This document shows positions 43,585 through 52,957 of a stretch of DNA of 64,000 bases, piece after piece (within the stretch, counting starts at the first letter, position 1; the number at the start of each line of letters is the position of its first letter). The stretch is taken from NCBI RefSeq assembly GCF_003597675.1, contig NZ_CP030828.1, forward strand, positions 322,001 through 386,000, given 5' to 3'. A model generated the notes under the pieces. The model made no database searches. It was not told the origin of the DNA and saw only the letters and a program-made list of their open reading frames with translations. Made by a program: the position numbers and the translations under genes. The DNA is from Neorhizobium sp. NCHU2750 (GTDB lineage: Bacteria > Pseudomonadota > Alphaproteobacteria > Rhizobiales > Rhizobiaceae).

Positions 43585-44844
43585 ATGAGAAAATCACTTC
43601 TGCTTTCTGCCGTGGCCGCGGTGCTTGCGGCTTCCACCGCGCCCGTTCTCGCTGCCGATTGCGACATCACTGTCGGCCTCGTCATGGAACTGACCGGTCC
43701 TGCCGGCGAATACGGTCAGGCTGGTGCGAAATCGGTTGCCATGGCGTTCAAGGATTTCAACGATGCCGGTGGTGTCGGTGGCTGCAAGATCGTCGCCGAT
43801 ACGCGCGATAGCCAGAGCCAGGGCAATGTTGCCGTCGATCAGGCAACGCAGCTCGTCAATATCAAGAAGGTGCCGGTCATCATCGGCGGGATCATCTCAT
43901 CGGTATCGATCCCGATCCTGACCTCTGTCGCGGCGCCGGCCGGCGTCGTGCAGGTCTCGCCCGCATCCTCCTCGCCGACGCTGACGGCGCTCGGTCGCGA
44001 CGGCAAGACCAATGGCGTCTTCTTCCGCACCATTACCTCGGACGCGCTTCAGGGTACGGCGGCGGCGAAATTCGCCATCGATCAGGGCCTGAAGAAGATC
44101 GCCATCATCAACGTCAACAATGACTTCGGCGTCAACATGGTCAAGGAGTTCACCACCGCCTACAAGAAGCTCGGCGGCACGATCACCTCGACCACGCCCT
44201 ATAATGAAAAGCAGTCGAGCTACGCATCCGAAGCCAGTGCAGCCATGGCCGGCGATCCGCAGGCGCTTTACCTCGTCAGCACGCCGGTCGATGGCGCAAC
44301 CATTGCCCGTGCATGGATTTCCGGCGGTGGCGCCCAGACCTTCCTGCTCAACGACGGCATGAACTCCAAGGATTTCATTGAAAGCGTCGGCGCCCAGTAT
44401 CTCGAAAATGCCTATGGCACGTCATCCGGTACCAGCCCGACGGCTTCGACCGAATATTTCAACGCCAACTATTCGGCCTTCTCCGGCGGCATTTCGCCGT
44501 CCGCTCCGGCCGCCGACCGTTCCTACGATGCGGGGGCGATCGTCGCTCTTGCGATTGCCAAGGCGGGCAAGTCGGATGCTGCAGCCATCAAGGCCGCCAT
44601 GCCGCAGGTCGTTGCCGAAGGCGGAACGCCGATCCATGCCGGCAAGGCCGAGTTCGAAAAGGCCCTCGCCTTGATCAAGGAAGGCAAGCCGGTCAAGTAT
44701 GAGGGCGTTATCGGTCCGGTGAGCTTCGACCAGTATGGCGATATTACCGGCCCGTTCCGGCTGTGGAAGATCACCAATGGAGAGGTCACCACGGTCGGCG
44801 AGATGAGCGCCGAGGACGTTGCCAAGATCAAGGCGGCGCAATGA
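43585..44844 (+). CDS. Branched-chain-type ABC transporter substrate-binding protein
   Basis: This 419-residue type I periplasmic binding protein has a clear signal peptide ending near PVLAAD. The mature domain starts CDITVGLVMELTGPAGEYGQAGAKSVAMAFKDFNDAGGVGG and contains VPVIIGGIISSVSIPILTSVAAPAGVVQVSPASSSPTL. It is long for LivK-like amino-acid binders but normal for the wider family (amides, aromatic acids). The last gene of the plus-strand operon, it supplies the transporter whose other parts are encoded at 37853-41317 on the minus strand. Confidence 0.93.
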   Translation: MRKSLLLSAVAAVLAASTAPVLAADCDITVGLVMELTGPAGEYGQAGAKSVAMAFKDFNDAGGVGGCKIVADTRDSQSQGNVAVDQATQLVNIKKVPVIIGGIISSVSIPILTSVAAPAGVVQVSPASSSPTLTALGRDGKTNGVFFRTITSDALQGTAAAKFAIDQGLKKIAIINVNNDFGVNMVKEFTTAYKKLGGTITSTTPYNEKQSSYASEASAAMAGDPQALYLVSTPVDGATIARAWISGGGAQTFLLNDGMNSKDFIESVGAQYLENAYGTSSGTSPTASTEYFNANYSAFSGGISPSAPAADRSYDAGAIVALAIAKAGKSDAAAIKAAMPQVVAEGGTPIHAGKAEFEKALALIKEGKPVKYEGVIGPVSFDQYGDITGPFRLWKITNGEVTTVGEMSAEDVAKIKAAQ

Positions 44845-44849
44845 TGCAA

Positions 44850-44886
44850 AAGATCCGGGAAAAGGCTGCTCCTTTTCCCGGATCTT
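44850..44886. terminator. Bidirectional Rho-independent terminator
   Basis: A 16-bp perfect stem AAGATCCGGGAAAAGG with loop CTGCT lies six bases after the binding-protein stop and before the convergent TonB-receptor gene. On the minus strand the stem runs out into TTTT, and on the plus strand into TCTTCTCATTCT. Confidence 0.85.
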
Positions 44887-44967
44887 CTCATTCTGGGCTC
44901 ACTTCCGTCGCGACCCGTTCGCGAACGTAAGGTCAACGGGTCTGGTCGGCGCGGCAGATGCCGGGTG

Positions 44968-47403
44968 TCACCAGCGATATTTGAGCGATGCGGTAATGTT
45001 GCGGCCCTGGCCGAGATAGCAGAAGCCTTCGTTGCAGATCGTATCCCGTTCGTCGGCAATGTTGCGGACGTTCAGAGAGGCGACAAGGTTGTTGTACTTC
45101 TTGTCGATTGCCCCGAAATTATAGCCGAGTGCGGCGTCGAAATAGACCCTTGCGTCATTCTTGTCGGTGTTTTCCGTGCTCGTGTAGCTGGAGCTGGAAT
45201 AGCGGACACCTGCGCCGGCCGAGAGCCCCGGAAGCGCGCTCCCTTCGGCGAATGTATAGTTTGCCCAGAGGCTTGCCACATGGGCCGGTGTCACCGCGCT
45301 CATGTTGCCGACATCATCGCCGCCCGTGATTTCGGAATGGGTGTAAGTATAGGCGGCAATCATATCCAGGCCGTCGAGCACTGTCGCACGCGCCTCGAGT
45401 TCGAAGCCATTATTCGTGACCTCTCCAAGCGACCGATAGGCCAATCCAGCGGGGTCGGCGGGATCGAGGACTGGCTTGTTCTTTTCGACGAGATGGTATG
45501 CGGCTGCCGACAGGAAGATATCCGAGCCCGGCGGCTGGTATTTCACACCGGCTTCGACCTGCTCACCCTTGGCGGGGTCGAGGATTGTGTCCGAGAGCGA
45601 CCGGTTCGTGACTGGCTCGAAAGATGTCGCATAGCTGACATAGGGCGATATGCCGTTGTCGAAGGCGTAAAGCGCGCTGACCTGATAGCTGAACGCTCCG
45701 TCGCTCAGATGGTCGTTGATAGGATCCCCTTCATTCTGACCGCCGTTTGTCTGCTGGACCCAGGTCTGGCGCCCGCCGACCGTAAAGTTCCAGTTGTCGA
45801 CTTCGATCTGGTCCATGCCATAGAGGCCGGTCTGCTGCAGGCGGGACCGCTGCCGGTAGTTGCTGTAACCTGGTGTCGGTCCGGTCACGCCGTAATGCGG
45901 ATCGGAGATGTCGAGGTCGAAAGCCGGATCGTATGGGTCATAGAAGTCATAGCCATAGATGAAGGTCGAGCCCGCCTTCATATAGTCGAGCCCGGTCAGG
46001 AGCTTGTGGGATAGCGGCCCGGTATCGAACGTCCACTGCAACTGGTTGTCGGTCTGGAACACATCCATGTTTTCTCTGAATGCGTACGGATAACGGTGCA
46101 GGATGGTGCCGTCCCATTCACCCACTTCCAGATAGCGTGTGCGCAGGCTGAGGTGAGAGAAACGAACATTCTGGCGGAATGTCAGGAGATCGTTGAATTC
46201 GTGCTCGACCTGATATCCAACCTGCTGCTGGTCGGTCTTCTGATAGTCGTATTTGGGGTCGCCGGCTCGCATATCGAGAACCTTGCCGCTCTCGTCGACC
46301 AAGGCGCTGACGGAACCGTCCGTTTCGGTCTTTTGCGCCAGGGCGTAGATCGTCACCTTCGTCTGGTCGGTGGGCTGCCAGGTCAATGACGGCTGTAGAA
46401 AATAGCTGTCGTCCTCGATGTCGAAATTGGTTTCGCCCTTGCGGGCGAGGCCGACGAGCCGGTAGGAGAAATCGCTGTCATCGGCCAGCTTGCCGCCGAA
46501 ATCGAAGGCAACCTGCTTGCGGTCCTCCGTGCCGTACATGGTCTCGACTTCGTGGACTTCGTTGCCGTCGGCAAGCTTCGACACCTTGTTGACGATACCT
46601 GCCGGCGAACCGGCACCGTAAAGCACCGAGACCGGGCCCTTGACCACTTCGACACGCTCGAGCGAATAGGGTTCGGTTCTGAACATGGAGAAGTTCAGAT
46701 AGGGCTGCTGCAGCCCGTCCTTGTAGTCAGTCGTATAGGTGCCTTCGTAACCGCGGATATGCAGTTCGTCGAAGCGCGGGTCGAAGCCGCTCTGGCCTGT
46801 CGTCACCCCTGCCGTGTAACCAACGGCTTCCAGAATGGTCTGGGCCTGCCGCTGCTCCAGTTCCTTCCTCGTGATGACCGAAACGGAACGTGCCGTCTTC
46901 ACCAGCGGGGTGTCGAGCTTGGTGGCGGCATTACTCACTTGGGCAGCCATGGTTTCGTTGTCCTGCGCTCCCGAAGGCGTCGTGCTGAGGACGATCGGTT
47001 GCAATTCGTTCTGGCCGCTGCCGGTTGCGCCAGTCGTATCGCTGTCTGTGCCCGAGATTGCCACCGTCGTTGCGTTGGCAAAGGAGAAGCGCAGCCCCGA
47101 TCCTGCCAATATCCTAGACAGGGCTTGATCGGGTGTCGATCGCCCGGAGAAACCCTGAGATGTTTTGCCGGAAGCAACCGAGGCAAGATAGGTAACCTGA
47201 AGCCCTGCTTGCCGTCCGAATGCAGTCAGTGCGCTGCTTAGTGGCCCGGCCGGAACGGAGAATGTCGCTTCGGCCCGTGCCTGTGCGAATGCCTCGCTGC
47301 TTGCCAGTGTCAGGCCGACCCCAACGGCTGTCGTCATCATGAGCACCGTCATGAGCGCCGTGCTCGTGGATCTTACCGTCGTTTGGCCGATCTTGCGTGT
47401 CAT
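44968..47403 (-). CDS. TonB-dependent siderophore receptor with STN signalling domain
   Basis: This outer-membrane receptor has about 811 residues. After a signal peptide (ending near EAFAQ) comes an STN/secretin-type N-terminal domain (FSVPAGPLSSALTAFGRQAGLQVTYLASVASGKTSQGFSGRSTPDQALSRILAGSGLRF). A plug domain follows (VSVITRKELEQRQAQTILEAVGYTAGV, VEVVKGPVSVLYGAGSPAGIVNKVSK), then a 22-strand barrel ending with the terminal aromatic ASLKYRW. This FpvA/FecA-type design transmits substrate binding to FecR. The ATG at 47403 is preferred; a GTG at 47415 is in frame. It ends the fecI-fecR-receptor set, 125 bases downstream of fecR. Confidence 0.94.
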   Translation of the reverse strand: MTRKIGQTTVRSTSTALMTVLMMTTAVGVGLTLASSEAFAQARAEATFSVPAGPLSSALTAFGRQAGLQVTYLASVASGKTSQGFSGRSTPDQALSRILAGSGLRFSFANATTVAISGTDSDTTGATGSGQNELQPIVLSTTPSGAQDNETMAAQVSNAATKLDTPLVKTARSVSVITRKELEQRQAQTILEAVGYTAGVTTGQSGFDPRFDELHIRGYEGTYTTDYKDGLQQPYLNFSMFRTEPYSLERVEVVKGPVSVLYGAGSPAGIVNKVSKLADGNEVHEVETMYGTEDRKQVAFDFGGKLADDSDFSYRLVGLARKGETNFDIEDDSYFLQPSLTWQPTDQTKVTIYALAQKTETDGSVSALVDESGKVLDMRAGDPKYDYQKTDQQQVGYQVEHEFNDLLTFRQNVRFSHLSLRTRYLEVGEWDGTILHRYPYAFRENMDVFQTDNQLQWTFDTGPLSHKLLTGLDYMKAGSTFIYGYDFYDPYDPAFDLDISDPHYGVTGPTPGYSNYRQRSRLQQTGLYGMDQIEVDNWNFTVGGRQTWVQQTNGGQNEGDPINDHLSDGAFSYQVSALYAFDNGISPYVSYATSFEPVTNRSLSDTILDPAKGEQVEAGVKYQPPGSDIFLSAAAYHLVEKNKPVLDPADPAGLAYRSLGEVTNNGFELEARATVLDGLDMIAAYTYTHSEITGGDDVGNMSAVTPAHVASLWANYTFAEGSALPGLSAGAGVRYSSSSYTSTENTDKNDARVYFDAALGYNFGAIDKKYNNLVASLNVRNIADERDTICNEGFCYLGQGRNITASLKYRW

Positions 47404-47528
47404 CCTGCTTGCCACCCCTATTTAGCGCATTCTTCAAGGGAGCGGTCATGCCATGCTCATGGTGATCGTTGTCCCTGTAGCTATTACAATCGGGGTGGCG
47501 AAATTTTCACCCTTTGAGTCAACTTTTT

Positions 47529-48491
47529 TCAGACGGATGAAACGAGCGTCACGAATGGCGTAATCTGGCGTACATGCGCGCCGACCGGATGAACGACTGC
47601 CTGAAGAGCGCGAAGCGGGTTATTCAGATCGAAGACGCCACTGACCCGTTGCCGGCCGATGGATGCATCGGCGATGATGATGTGGCTGGGCATCCAGCGG
47701 CCGATACGGGCCGAAAGTGCAGACACCGTCTCTCTTTCGGCAATGAGCAGCTTGTCGCGCCATGAGGCAACCTGGCCAGCTTCGCGCAGCCCGCGGTCGA
47801 TATCACCTGATGACGGGTCGATTGTGATCCATTCTCTGGCGCTCAGTGACGCGATGGGATCCGAGGCCTCGCGCTTCCCTCTTAGCTCGACATTCCCATG
47901 TTCGACACTGACCGACAAGACGCCGGCATCATTGGAGATATCGAACGTCGCTCCCGCCGCAACTGCACGAAAAGGGCCAGACGTGGCGGAAAAAGGCCGG
48001 GCTGGGTCGTGCGCCACGTCGAAAAAGGACATGCCCGATAGGAGGTCGACGGTGCGGTGCTGCCCTGAAAAGTCCAGTGCGATTGCGCTTTCCGGGCCGA
48101 GCGTGACCGCGCTGCCATCTGGCAACCGGATCTGGCGAATTTCGCCTTCTGCGGTGATGTAGTCAGCACGAGCCTTGAGCAGCAGGCTCGGGCCAAGACT
48201 ATAGGCGGCGGCGCCGGCTCCAATCAGGCCGAGCCCGCCAAGCGCCAATTGCCGACGCGTCAGCCCCAGACTTTCACCCCGTTCGATTTTTCGCTTCTCG
48301 ATGAGGATTTTGCCGGAAATGCCATGTATCTGCGCCACGCGTGACCAAGCCTGCTCGTTTTGAGGGCTGCGGGCGCGCCAGGCGTGGATCATTTCACTGG
48401 TCACGGGATTGTCGGGGTCGTTCTGGTACCGAATGATCAGATCGATCGCCTCGTCCAGCAGCCGGCCCTGATCCGTTTTTGTGTCGCTCAT
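47529..48491 (-). CDS. FecR-family transmembrane sigma-factor regulator
   Basis: This 320-residue protein has an N-terminal DUF4880 cytoplasmic domain (LLDEAIDLIIRYQNDPDNPVTSEMIHAWRARSPQNEQAWSRV), a membrane segment (LALGGLGLIGAGAAAYSLGPSLL) and a periplasmic FecR domain (ADYITAEGEIRQIRLPDGSAVTLGPESAIAL...LLSGMSFFDVAHDPARPF). It relays the signal from the STN domain of the receptor to the ECF sigma factor. The ATG at 48491 has GGAAG at proper spacing; the ATG at 48497 is too close to it. Confidence 0.93.
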   Translation of the reverse strand: MSDTKTDQGRLLDEAIDLIIRYQNDPDNPVTSEMIHAWRARSPQNEQAWSRVAQIHGISGKILIEKRKIERGESLGLTRRQLALGGLGLIGAGAAAYSLGPSLLLKARADYITAEGEIRQIRLPDGSAVTLGPESAIALDFSGQHRTVDLLSGMSFFDVAHDPARPFSATSGPFRAVAAGATFDISNDAGVLSVSVEHGNVELRGKREASDPIASLSAREWITIDPSSGDIDRGLREAGQVASWRDKLLIAERETVSALSARIGRWMPSHIIIADASIGRQRVSGVFDLNNPLRALQAVVHPVGAHVRQITPFVTLVSSV

Positions 48492-48580
48492 TGCCATTCT
48501 TCCAGCGGATCGGCGTCTCGATTGCTCTATCTACTGATACAAACGGGCAGCGCAAATTTTCCGTTCTGGCAGGGGGAATT

Positions 48581-49075
48581 TCAGTCGATTTCGACACTCG
48601 ACACCAGATGCCGGTAGGCATCGCGAATGATGGACCAGGCGCGCGTGGTGGAAATTCCCAGTTCCTCGGCGATTTCGGCAGTTGTCCGCTCCCCCAGCCG
48701 GTGCATCTCGAAGGCTTGCCGCGTTCGTTCGGGTAGCTCGCCGAGAGCCTGATAGGTCTGCGACAGGCATTGTCTCGAATAAACCACCCGCTCTGGAGAG
48801 GGAGTGGGATCGACGATATCGATGCCGGCAATATCGACAGTCTCAATCAAGGCCTCGCGGCGCCGGTGGTTGATGCCCAGATTGCGCGCCGCCTGGTAGA
48901 GATAGGCCTTCGGATTGTGGCTTGTACCGGTCTCAGTCGGAGGCTTCGCCAGCACGCGCAGGAATGCATCCTGTGTAATATCCGCAGCGACGTCATCCCT
49001 GATGCCGTTCCGCCTCAGAGACGTTGCTATTCCCTTCGCATGATGCCGGAAAAGACTATTGAGGTCCCAACTCAT
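48581..49075 (-). CDS. FecI-type ECF RNA polymerase sigma factor
   Basis: This sigma-70 factor of about 164 residues has only regions 2 and 4. Region 2 is seen in DVAADITQDAFLRVLAKPP and NPKAYLYQAARNLGINHRRR. Region 4 is YQALGELPERTRQAFEMHRLGERTTAEIAEELGISTTRAWSIIRDAYRHL. It is the first gene of the cassette sigma-FecR-receptor on the minus strand and would turn on the receptor gene when the ferric siderophore is bound. The ATG at 49075 is used; an in-frame GTG at 49093 gives six more residues. Confidence 0.93.
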   Translation of the reverse strand: MSWDLNSLFRHHAKGIATSLRRNGIRDDVAADITQDAFLRVLAKPPTETGTSHNPKAYLYQAARNLGINHRRREALIETVDIAGIDIVDPTPSPERVVYSRQCLSQTYQALGELPERTRQAFEMHRLGERTTAEIAEELGISTTRAWSIIRDAYRHLVSSVEID

Positions 49076-49433
49076 AACGCGCCTGTCGCTCACCTGACGT
49101 TTTTAAGGCAGAGCCGCGATGAAATCACACGACTTTGTGCGGTGGTGCAAACGGTATCAGCCATCTCCATCTTTCCTAGCCACATCTCATGGTCGTTAAG
49201 CGGGGCGGCCGGCGAAGTAATGATATCGAGGCCGTATTGCTATAAACTGGTGCGCGATAATCAGGTTATATAGCACGTGCACGCCTGTCCGTCTCCTCAA
49301 TAAGAGCACTCCACAAGAAATTGGGAGAAGCTGAGGGGTTCGTGTCACAGTGGTAGTCTGTTCGGCGGCAAGCCTCTTGGCAAAGCGTCATCGTAAGCGG
49401 GTGGCACGGCGCGTACTCAGTCACTCAATCGCC
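49076..49433. other. Intergenic region upstream of the sigma-factor gene
   Basis: These 358 bases hold the promoter of the sigma-factor cassette (minus) and the end of the LacI-type gene. I see a loose AT-rich inverted repeat (GCTATA at about 49239 and TATAGC at about 49269), which could be part of an iron-responsive site, but no recognisable Fur, Irr or RirA box. No gene found. Confidence 0.4.
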
Positions 49434-50456
49434 TCAGGTCGAGGCCGTTGTATTTCCCTGGATGATGCTGATCGGTGTTTGCCAGGATTGGGGTGCTTTC
49501 TCTCCCTGCATGATGTCCAGCAATGCTTTCGCAGCAGCCTCGCCAAGCGCTCGCCTCGGCACCTCGACGGTTGTCAGCCGGGTGCGGACGGTATTGGTCA
49601 GCGAGGTCCCGTTGAACCCGACGACGGAAACCCTCTCCGGAACCATGACGGACGCCTCGTGGAGGTGGGAAAGTCCGCCGAGCGCCATGGCGTCATTGAG
49701 AAAATGGATGGCCTGGACTTGCGGGTGGTCGATCATTAGACGCTCCGTCAACTGGCGACCGGAGGCTGCTTGTCTCGGCAGGTTCTCATCGATAATCGCG
49801 GTCGTCTCTATCCCATGCTCGCGCAAGGTGGCGACGAACGACTGATAGCGTCGTCGCGCGCAGAGGTCCCTGTCTAGCTCGGCGCCGATATAGGCAATAC
49901 GGGAAAGCCCTCTGGAGATGAAATGTTCGGCGACCAACCGGCCCGCAGCCTCATGTGACGGGCCGGCGCTGTAGTCGAAAATATCCCCTTTGAAATCCCA
50001 AAGCTGGATTGCTGGGCAGGTCCGGTTATCCAACAATCTGAGGGCCTCATCGCTTCGCGCCATACCTCCGTTGAGAAGCAGGCCCGCAGGCCGAAACGAC
50101 AGCATAGCCTTGATCAACTCTGCTTCGATGGCAGGATCGAAATTGGACTCACCCAGGAAGGTGTGGAACCCGTGCAGGCGCAAAATGGCGTTGACGCCGC
50201 TCAGAACCTCGGAGAACACGACATCGCTCATCGACGGGATGACGATTGCAACCAGCTTGCTCTTTCTGGAGCTGAGTGATCCGGCAAGGGTGTTGGGAAG
50301 ATATCCAAGATCGCGGGCCGCCTCTCGGACCTTAAGGCTGGTCTTCTCGGAGATGCTGCCGACATTGCGCATGACCTTCGACACGGTCATCCTGCTGACC
50401 GAGGCGCGGGCTGCCACGTCCAGCAAAGTAACGGCCTTTCTTGGTGGCGATGGCAT
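49434..50456 (-). CDS. LacI-family repressor, gluconate GntR/IdnR-like
   Basis: This 340-residue LacI-type repressor has an N-terminal HTH (TLLDVAARASVSRMTVSKVMRNVGSISEKTSLKVREAARDLGYLPNTLAGSL) and a periplasmic-binding-like ligand domain (AIVIPSMSDVVFSEVLSGVNAILRLHGFHTFLGESNFDP...AIHFLNDAMALGGL). The VFSEVL-G and IAYIGAELD blocks are like E. coli GntR. It is divergent from an ABC transporter operon, with two palindromic sites between them. The same sites recur before three other units to 62 kb. A gluconate/idonate or ketogluconate effector fits the idnD, idnO and gntK genes nearby. Confidence 0.9.
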   Translation of the reverse strand: MPSPPRKAVTLLDVAARASVSRMTVSKVMRNVGSISEKTSLKVREAARDLGYLPNTLAGSLSSRKSKLVAIVIPSMSDVVFSEVLSGVNAILRLHGFHTFLGESNFDPAIEAELIKAMLSFRPAGLLLNGGMARSDEALRLLDNRTCPAIQLWDFKGDIFDYSAGPSHEAAGRLVAEHFISRGLSRIAYIGAELDRDLCARRRYQSFVATLREHGIETTAIIDENLPRQAASGRQLTERLMIDHPQVQAIHFLNDAMALGGLSHLHEASVMVPERVSVVGFNGTSLTNTVRTRLTTVEVPRRALGEAAAKALLDIMQGEKAPQSWQTPISIIQGNTTAST

Positions 50457-50495
50457 TTTCGACTTTCCGAATTAAACGATCTTGACGCGGTTGTG

Positions 50496-50509
50496 TGTTA
50501 TCGATACCA
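50496..50509. promoter_or_regulatory. LacI/GntR-type operator (site A)
   Basis: TGTTATCGATACCA matches 13 of 14 bases of the palindrome TGTTATCGATAACA seen intact at 59236-59249. It lies 40 bases upstream of the LacI-type gene and 216 bases before the binding-protein ATG, suited to autoregulation and repression of both directions. Confidence 0.7.
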
Positions 50510-50517
50510 TCACTTTA

Positions 50518-50531
50518 GGTTAACGATAACC
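50518..50531. promoter_or_regulatory. LacI/GntR-type operator (site B)
   Basis: GGTTAACGATAACC is a near-perfect palindrome with the same CG-centred TAAC arms, nine bases after site A. A weaker related AACGATAACC occurs at 50659-50668. The paired spacing (centres 22 bases apart, two helical turns) suggests cooperative binding. Confidence 0.6.
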
Positions 50532-50724
50532 CTTGCGTTGGGAGACTGCAAGGGTGGTGGTGCCGAAGAGGAGGAGAGGGGGATGCACGTTCTTGCCGTG
50601 CCCGAAGCGGGCGGCGGAAAGTGGTTTCGCTCAAGTTTTTTGCATGGAGCTGCCAGGGAACGATAACCGGTCCGTGGGAGGGCGCTTGACGCGCCGAGGG
50701 AAGACATCAAGTGGAGGAACATTG

Positions 50725-51528
50725 ATGAAAATCGGGAATTTCATGCGCGCGGCAGTCGCCGTCGTCGCGATCGGCTTCGCTGGCCTCGGTGCCATCGGCG
50801 AAGCGAAAGCCACATCACTCAACGACATCATTTCCCGCGGCAAAGTCAGGATCGGTGTGCTGACTGGCGCGCCGCCGATGGGCATGGTCGATGAAAAGGG
50901 TAATCCAAGCGGCTACGATGTCGATGTTGCCAATCTGCTCGCCGGTTATCTCGCGCTGCCCGTGGAACTTGTGCCCTTGACGCCGCCGGCCCGTATTCCC
51001 GCGCTGCAGACAGGCAAGGTCGATTTCCTGGTCGCGACGCTTGCTCCGACCGGTGAGCGGGCGAAGACGGTGATGTTCACGCAGCCTTATAGCGCCTTCA
51101 ACATGGACATCATTTCAGGTCCGGACCAGAAGTTCACCAAGCTTTCCGATCTCCAGGGCAAGCGTGTCGCTGTCAACCGGGGGTCTTCTCAGGAAACGGC
51201 GCTGCGCAAGGCCAATGTTCCGGGGCTTGAAGTCGTCGTCTTCGAAGACGATTCCACCAGCGCCCAGGCGGTCATCGCTGGCCAGACGGATGCGGTCGCA
51301 CTGCCATCGACCGTCGGAGAAGCGATCATCAAACAGCGGCCAGACGCCAAGCTGCAGGTCGGCTTTACCTTCTTCCAGCAGGGCAATTCCATGGCGACGA
51401 AGATCGACGATTTCGAGCTGCGCCAATGGCTCAATACCTCGATCTACCTGATGAAGATCTCCGGCGACCTCGATCGTATCGCCGTCAAGTGGACTGGCCG
51501 TCCGATGCCGGTACTGCCGACCTTCTGA
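50725..51528 (+). CDS. Polar amino-acid-type ABC transporter substrate-binding protein
   Basis: This 267-residue family 3 solute-binding protein has a signal peptide (ending near GEAKAT), then SLNDIISRGKVRIGVLTGAPPMGMVDEKGNPSGYDVDVANLLAGYLALPVELVPLTPPARIPALQTGKVDFLVATLAPTGERAKTVMFTQPY. A GGAGGAACATTG ribosome site precedes the ATG. First gene of a four-gene transporter operon plus SDR. The family usually binds amino acids or opines; the idonate-type regulon suggests an acidic sugar or amino-sugar acid instead (inference). Confidence 0.92.
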   Translation: MKIGNFMRAAVAVVAIGFAGLGAIGEAKATSLNDIISRGKVRIGVLTGAPPMGMVDEKGNPSGYDVDVANLLAGYLALPVELVPLTPPARIPALQTGKVDFLVATLAPTGERAKTVMFTQPYSAFNMDIISGPDQKFTKLSDLQGKRVAVNRGSSQETALRKANVPGLEVVVFEDDSTSAQAVIAGQTDAVALPSTVGEAIIKQRPDAKLQVGFTFFQQGNSMATKIDDFELRQWLNTSIYLMKISGDLDRIAVKWTGRPMPVLPTF

Positions 51529-51596
51529 TCGAGCCGACAGCAGGCCTGCCGGGTGAAGTATTCCGGCAGGCGCCCCTCTCGGCGGAGCCCGCGACA

Positions 51597-52301
51597 ATGT
51601 CTTACACCTTTCAGTTCGGTGCGCTCGCGCCGTACCAGGGCGAGATCCTGGGCGGTATCTTGCTCACCATCAAGCTTTCCGTTCTGTCCATCATCCTCGG
51701 AGCCTTTGCCGGCGCCATCCTGGCATCGCTGCGATCAACACTCGGGCGCCCTGTGCGTTTCCTGGTCGATGCCTATGTCGAGATAATCCGCAACACGCCC
51801 TTCCTGATCCAGCTCTTCATCGTCTATTTCGGCCTGCCGGGTCTCGGCTTACGGGTCGGTGCCGATACGGCCGCATTGATCGGCATGACCATCAACCTTG
51901 CGGCCTATTCGACAGAAATCATCCGCGCCGGTATCGAGGCGATCCACAAGTCGCAGATCGAAGCAGGCGAGGCGCTGGGTTTCACGCGGTACCAGATCTT
52001 CCGGCATGTCATCATCATTCCGGCGGTTGCCAAGGTCTATCCGGCGCTGTGCAGCCAGTTCGTGCTGATGATGCTGGCATCCAGCATCTGCTCCGCGATT
52101 TCGACACATGAACTTGCCGCAGCCGCAGCCTTCGTCGAATCGCAGACCTATCGTTCTTTCGAGGTCTATATCGTCGTGACCGTCATCTATCTGGCGCTGG
52201 CGCTGATGCTGCGCGGCTTGCTGGCGCTGGTCGGCATGTGGCTGTTCGGTCGCCGTGTTGCTCGTCGCAGCTTAAGGCCGATACCGGAGGTAAGCGCATG
52301 A
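51597..52301 (+). CDS. Polar amino-acid-type ABC transporter permease (HisM/HisQ family)
   Basis: This 234-residue permease has about five helices. It shows the family features GGILLTIKLSVLSIILGAFAGAILA, YVEIIRNTPFLIQLFIVYFGLPGLG and the EAA loop IHKSQIEAGEALGFTRYQIFRHVIIIPA. The ATG at 51597 has GGAG upstream. It overlaps the next permease gene by four bases. Confidence 0.93.
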   Translation: MSYTFQFGALAPYQGEILGGILLTIKLSVLSIILGAFAGAILASLRSTLGRPVRFLVDAYVEIIRNTPFLIQLFIVYFGLPGLGLRVGADTAALIGMTINLAAYSTEIIRAGIEAIHKSQIEAGEALGFTRYQIFRHVIIIPAVAKVYPALCSQFVLMMLASSICSAISTHELAAAAAFVESQTYRSFEVYIVVTVIYLALALMLRGLLALVGMWLFGRRVARRSLRPIPEVSA

Positions 52302-52957
52302 CCCTTCGCACATTCGGCTTCAGCGAATTCGGCTTCCTGCTGCAGGCCCTTCAATGGACTGCTCTGCTGACGGTTATTGCGCTGGTTGGTGGTGGTATAT
52401 TGGGCTTTGCCATTGCGTTGGCAAGGACTTCCGGGGCCCAGCCGGTCCGTATGGCGGCGGCGACATATATCCAGATCATCCAGGGCATTCCCGTACTGAT
52501 GATCCTATTCCTCTCTTACTACGGACTGAGCCTTGCAGGCTTCGAACTGCCGCCTCTCATCGCTGCCGGTGCCTCGATGGCGATCTACGCTTCGGGATAT
52601 CTGGCGGAAATCTGGCGAGGATGCATCCAGGCCGTACCGAAGCAGCAGTGGGAAGCGTCGGAATCGCTGGCAATGTCACCGTTCCAGCAATATCGCTACG
52701 TTATCCTGCCCCAGGCCATTCGCATTTCCTTGCCGCCGACTGTCGGTTTCGCGGTGCAGGTGGTGAAGAACACCTCGGTCACCTCGATCATCGGTTTTGT
52801 CGAGCTCGCCCGTGCAGGCACGCTCATCAACAACGCGACGTTCCAGCCCTTCCGGGTCTTCGTGGCGGTCGCCATCCTCTACTTCGCAATCTGCTATCCA
52901 TTGTCCCAGCTCTCTCGTTGGCTGGAGAAGAGGCTCCATGTCGGAACTAGTCGTTGA
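52298..52957 (+). CDS. Polar amino-acid-type ABC transporter permease (second subunit)
   Basis: This 219-residue permease has the blocks ALQWTALLTVIALVGGGILGFAIALAR, TYIQIIQGIPVLMILFLSYYGLSLAG and the EAA loop VPKQQWEASESLAMSPFQQYRYVILPQAIRI. GGAGG precedes the ATG at 52298. It overlaps the preceding permease by four bases and the ATPase gene by 20 bases. Confidence 0.93.
   Translation: MTLRTFGFSEFGFLLQALQWTALLTVIALVGGGILGFAIALARTSGAQPVRMAAATYIQIIQGIPVLMILFLSYYGLSLAGFELPPLIAAGASMAIYASGYLAEIWRGCIQAVPKQQWEASESLAMSPFQQYRYVILPQAIRISLPPTVGFAVQVVKNTSVTSIIGFVELARAGTLINNATFQPFRVFVAVAILYFAICYPLSQLSRWLEKRLHVGTSR

Noticed and set aside
44965-46014. 349-codon plus-strand frame opposite the TonB-dependent receptor
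   Set aside because: Antisense of a full-length receptor; codon pattern follows the third positions of the minus-strand gene.
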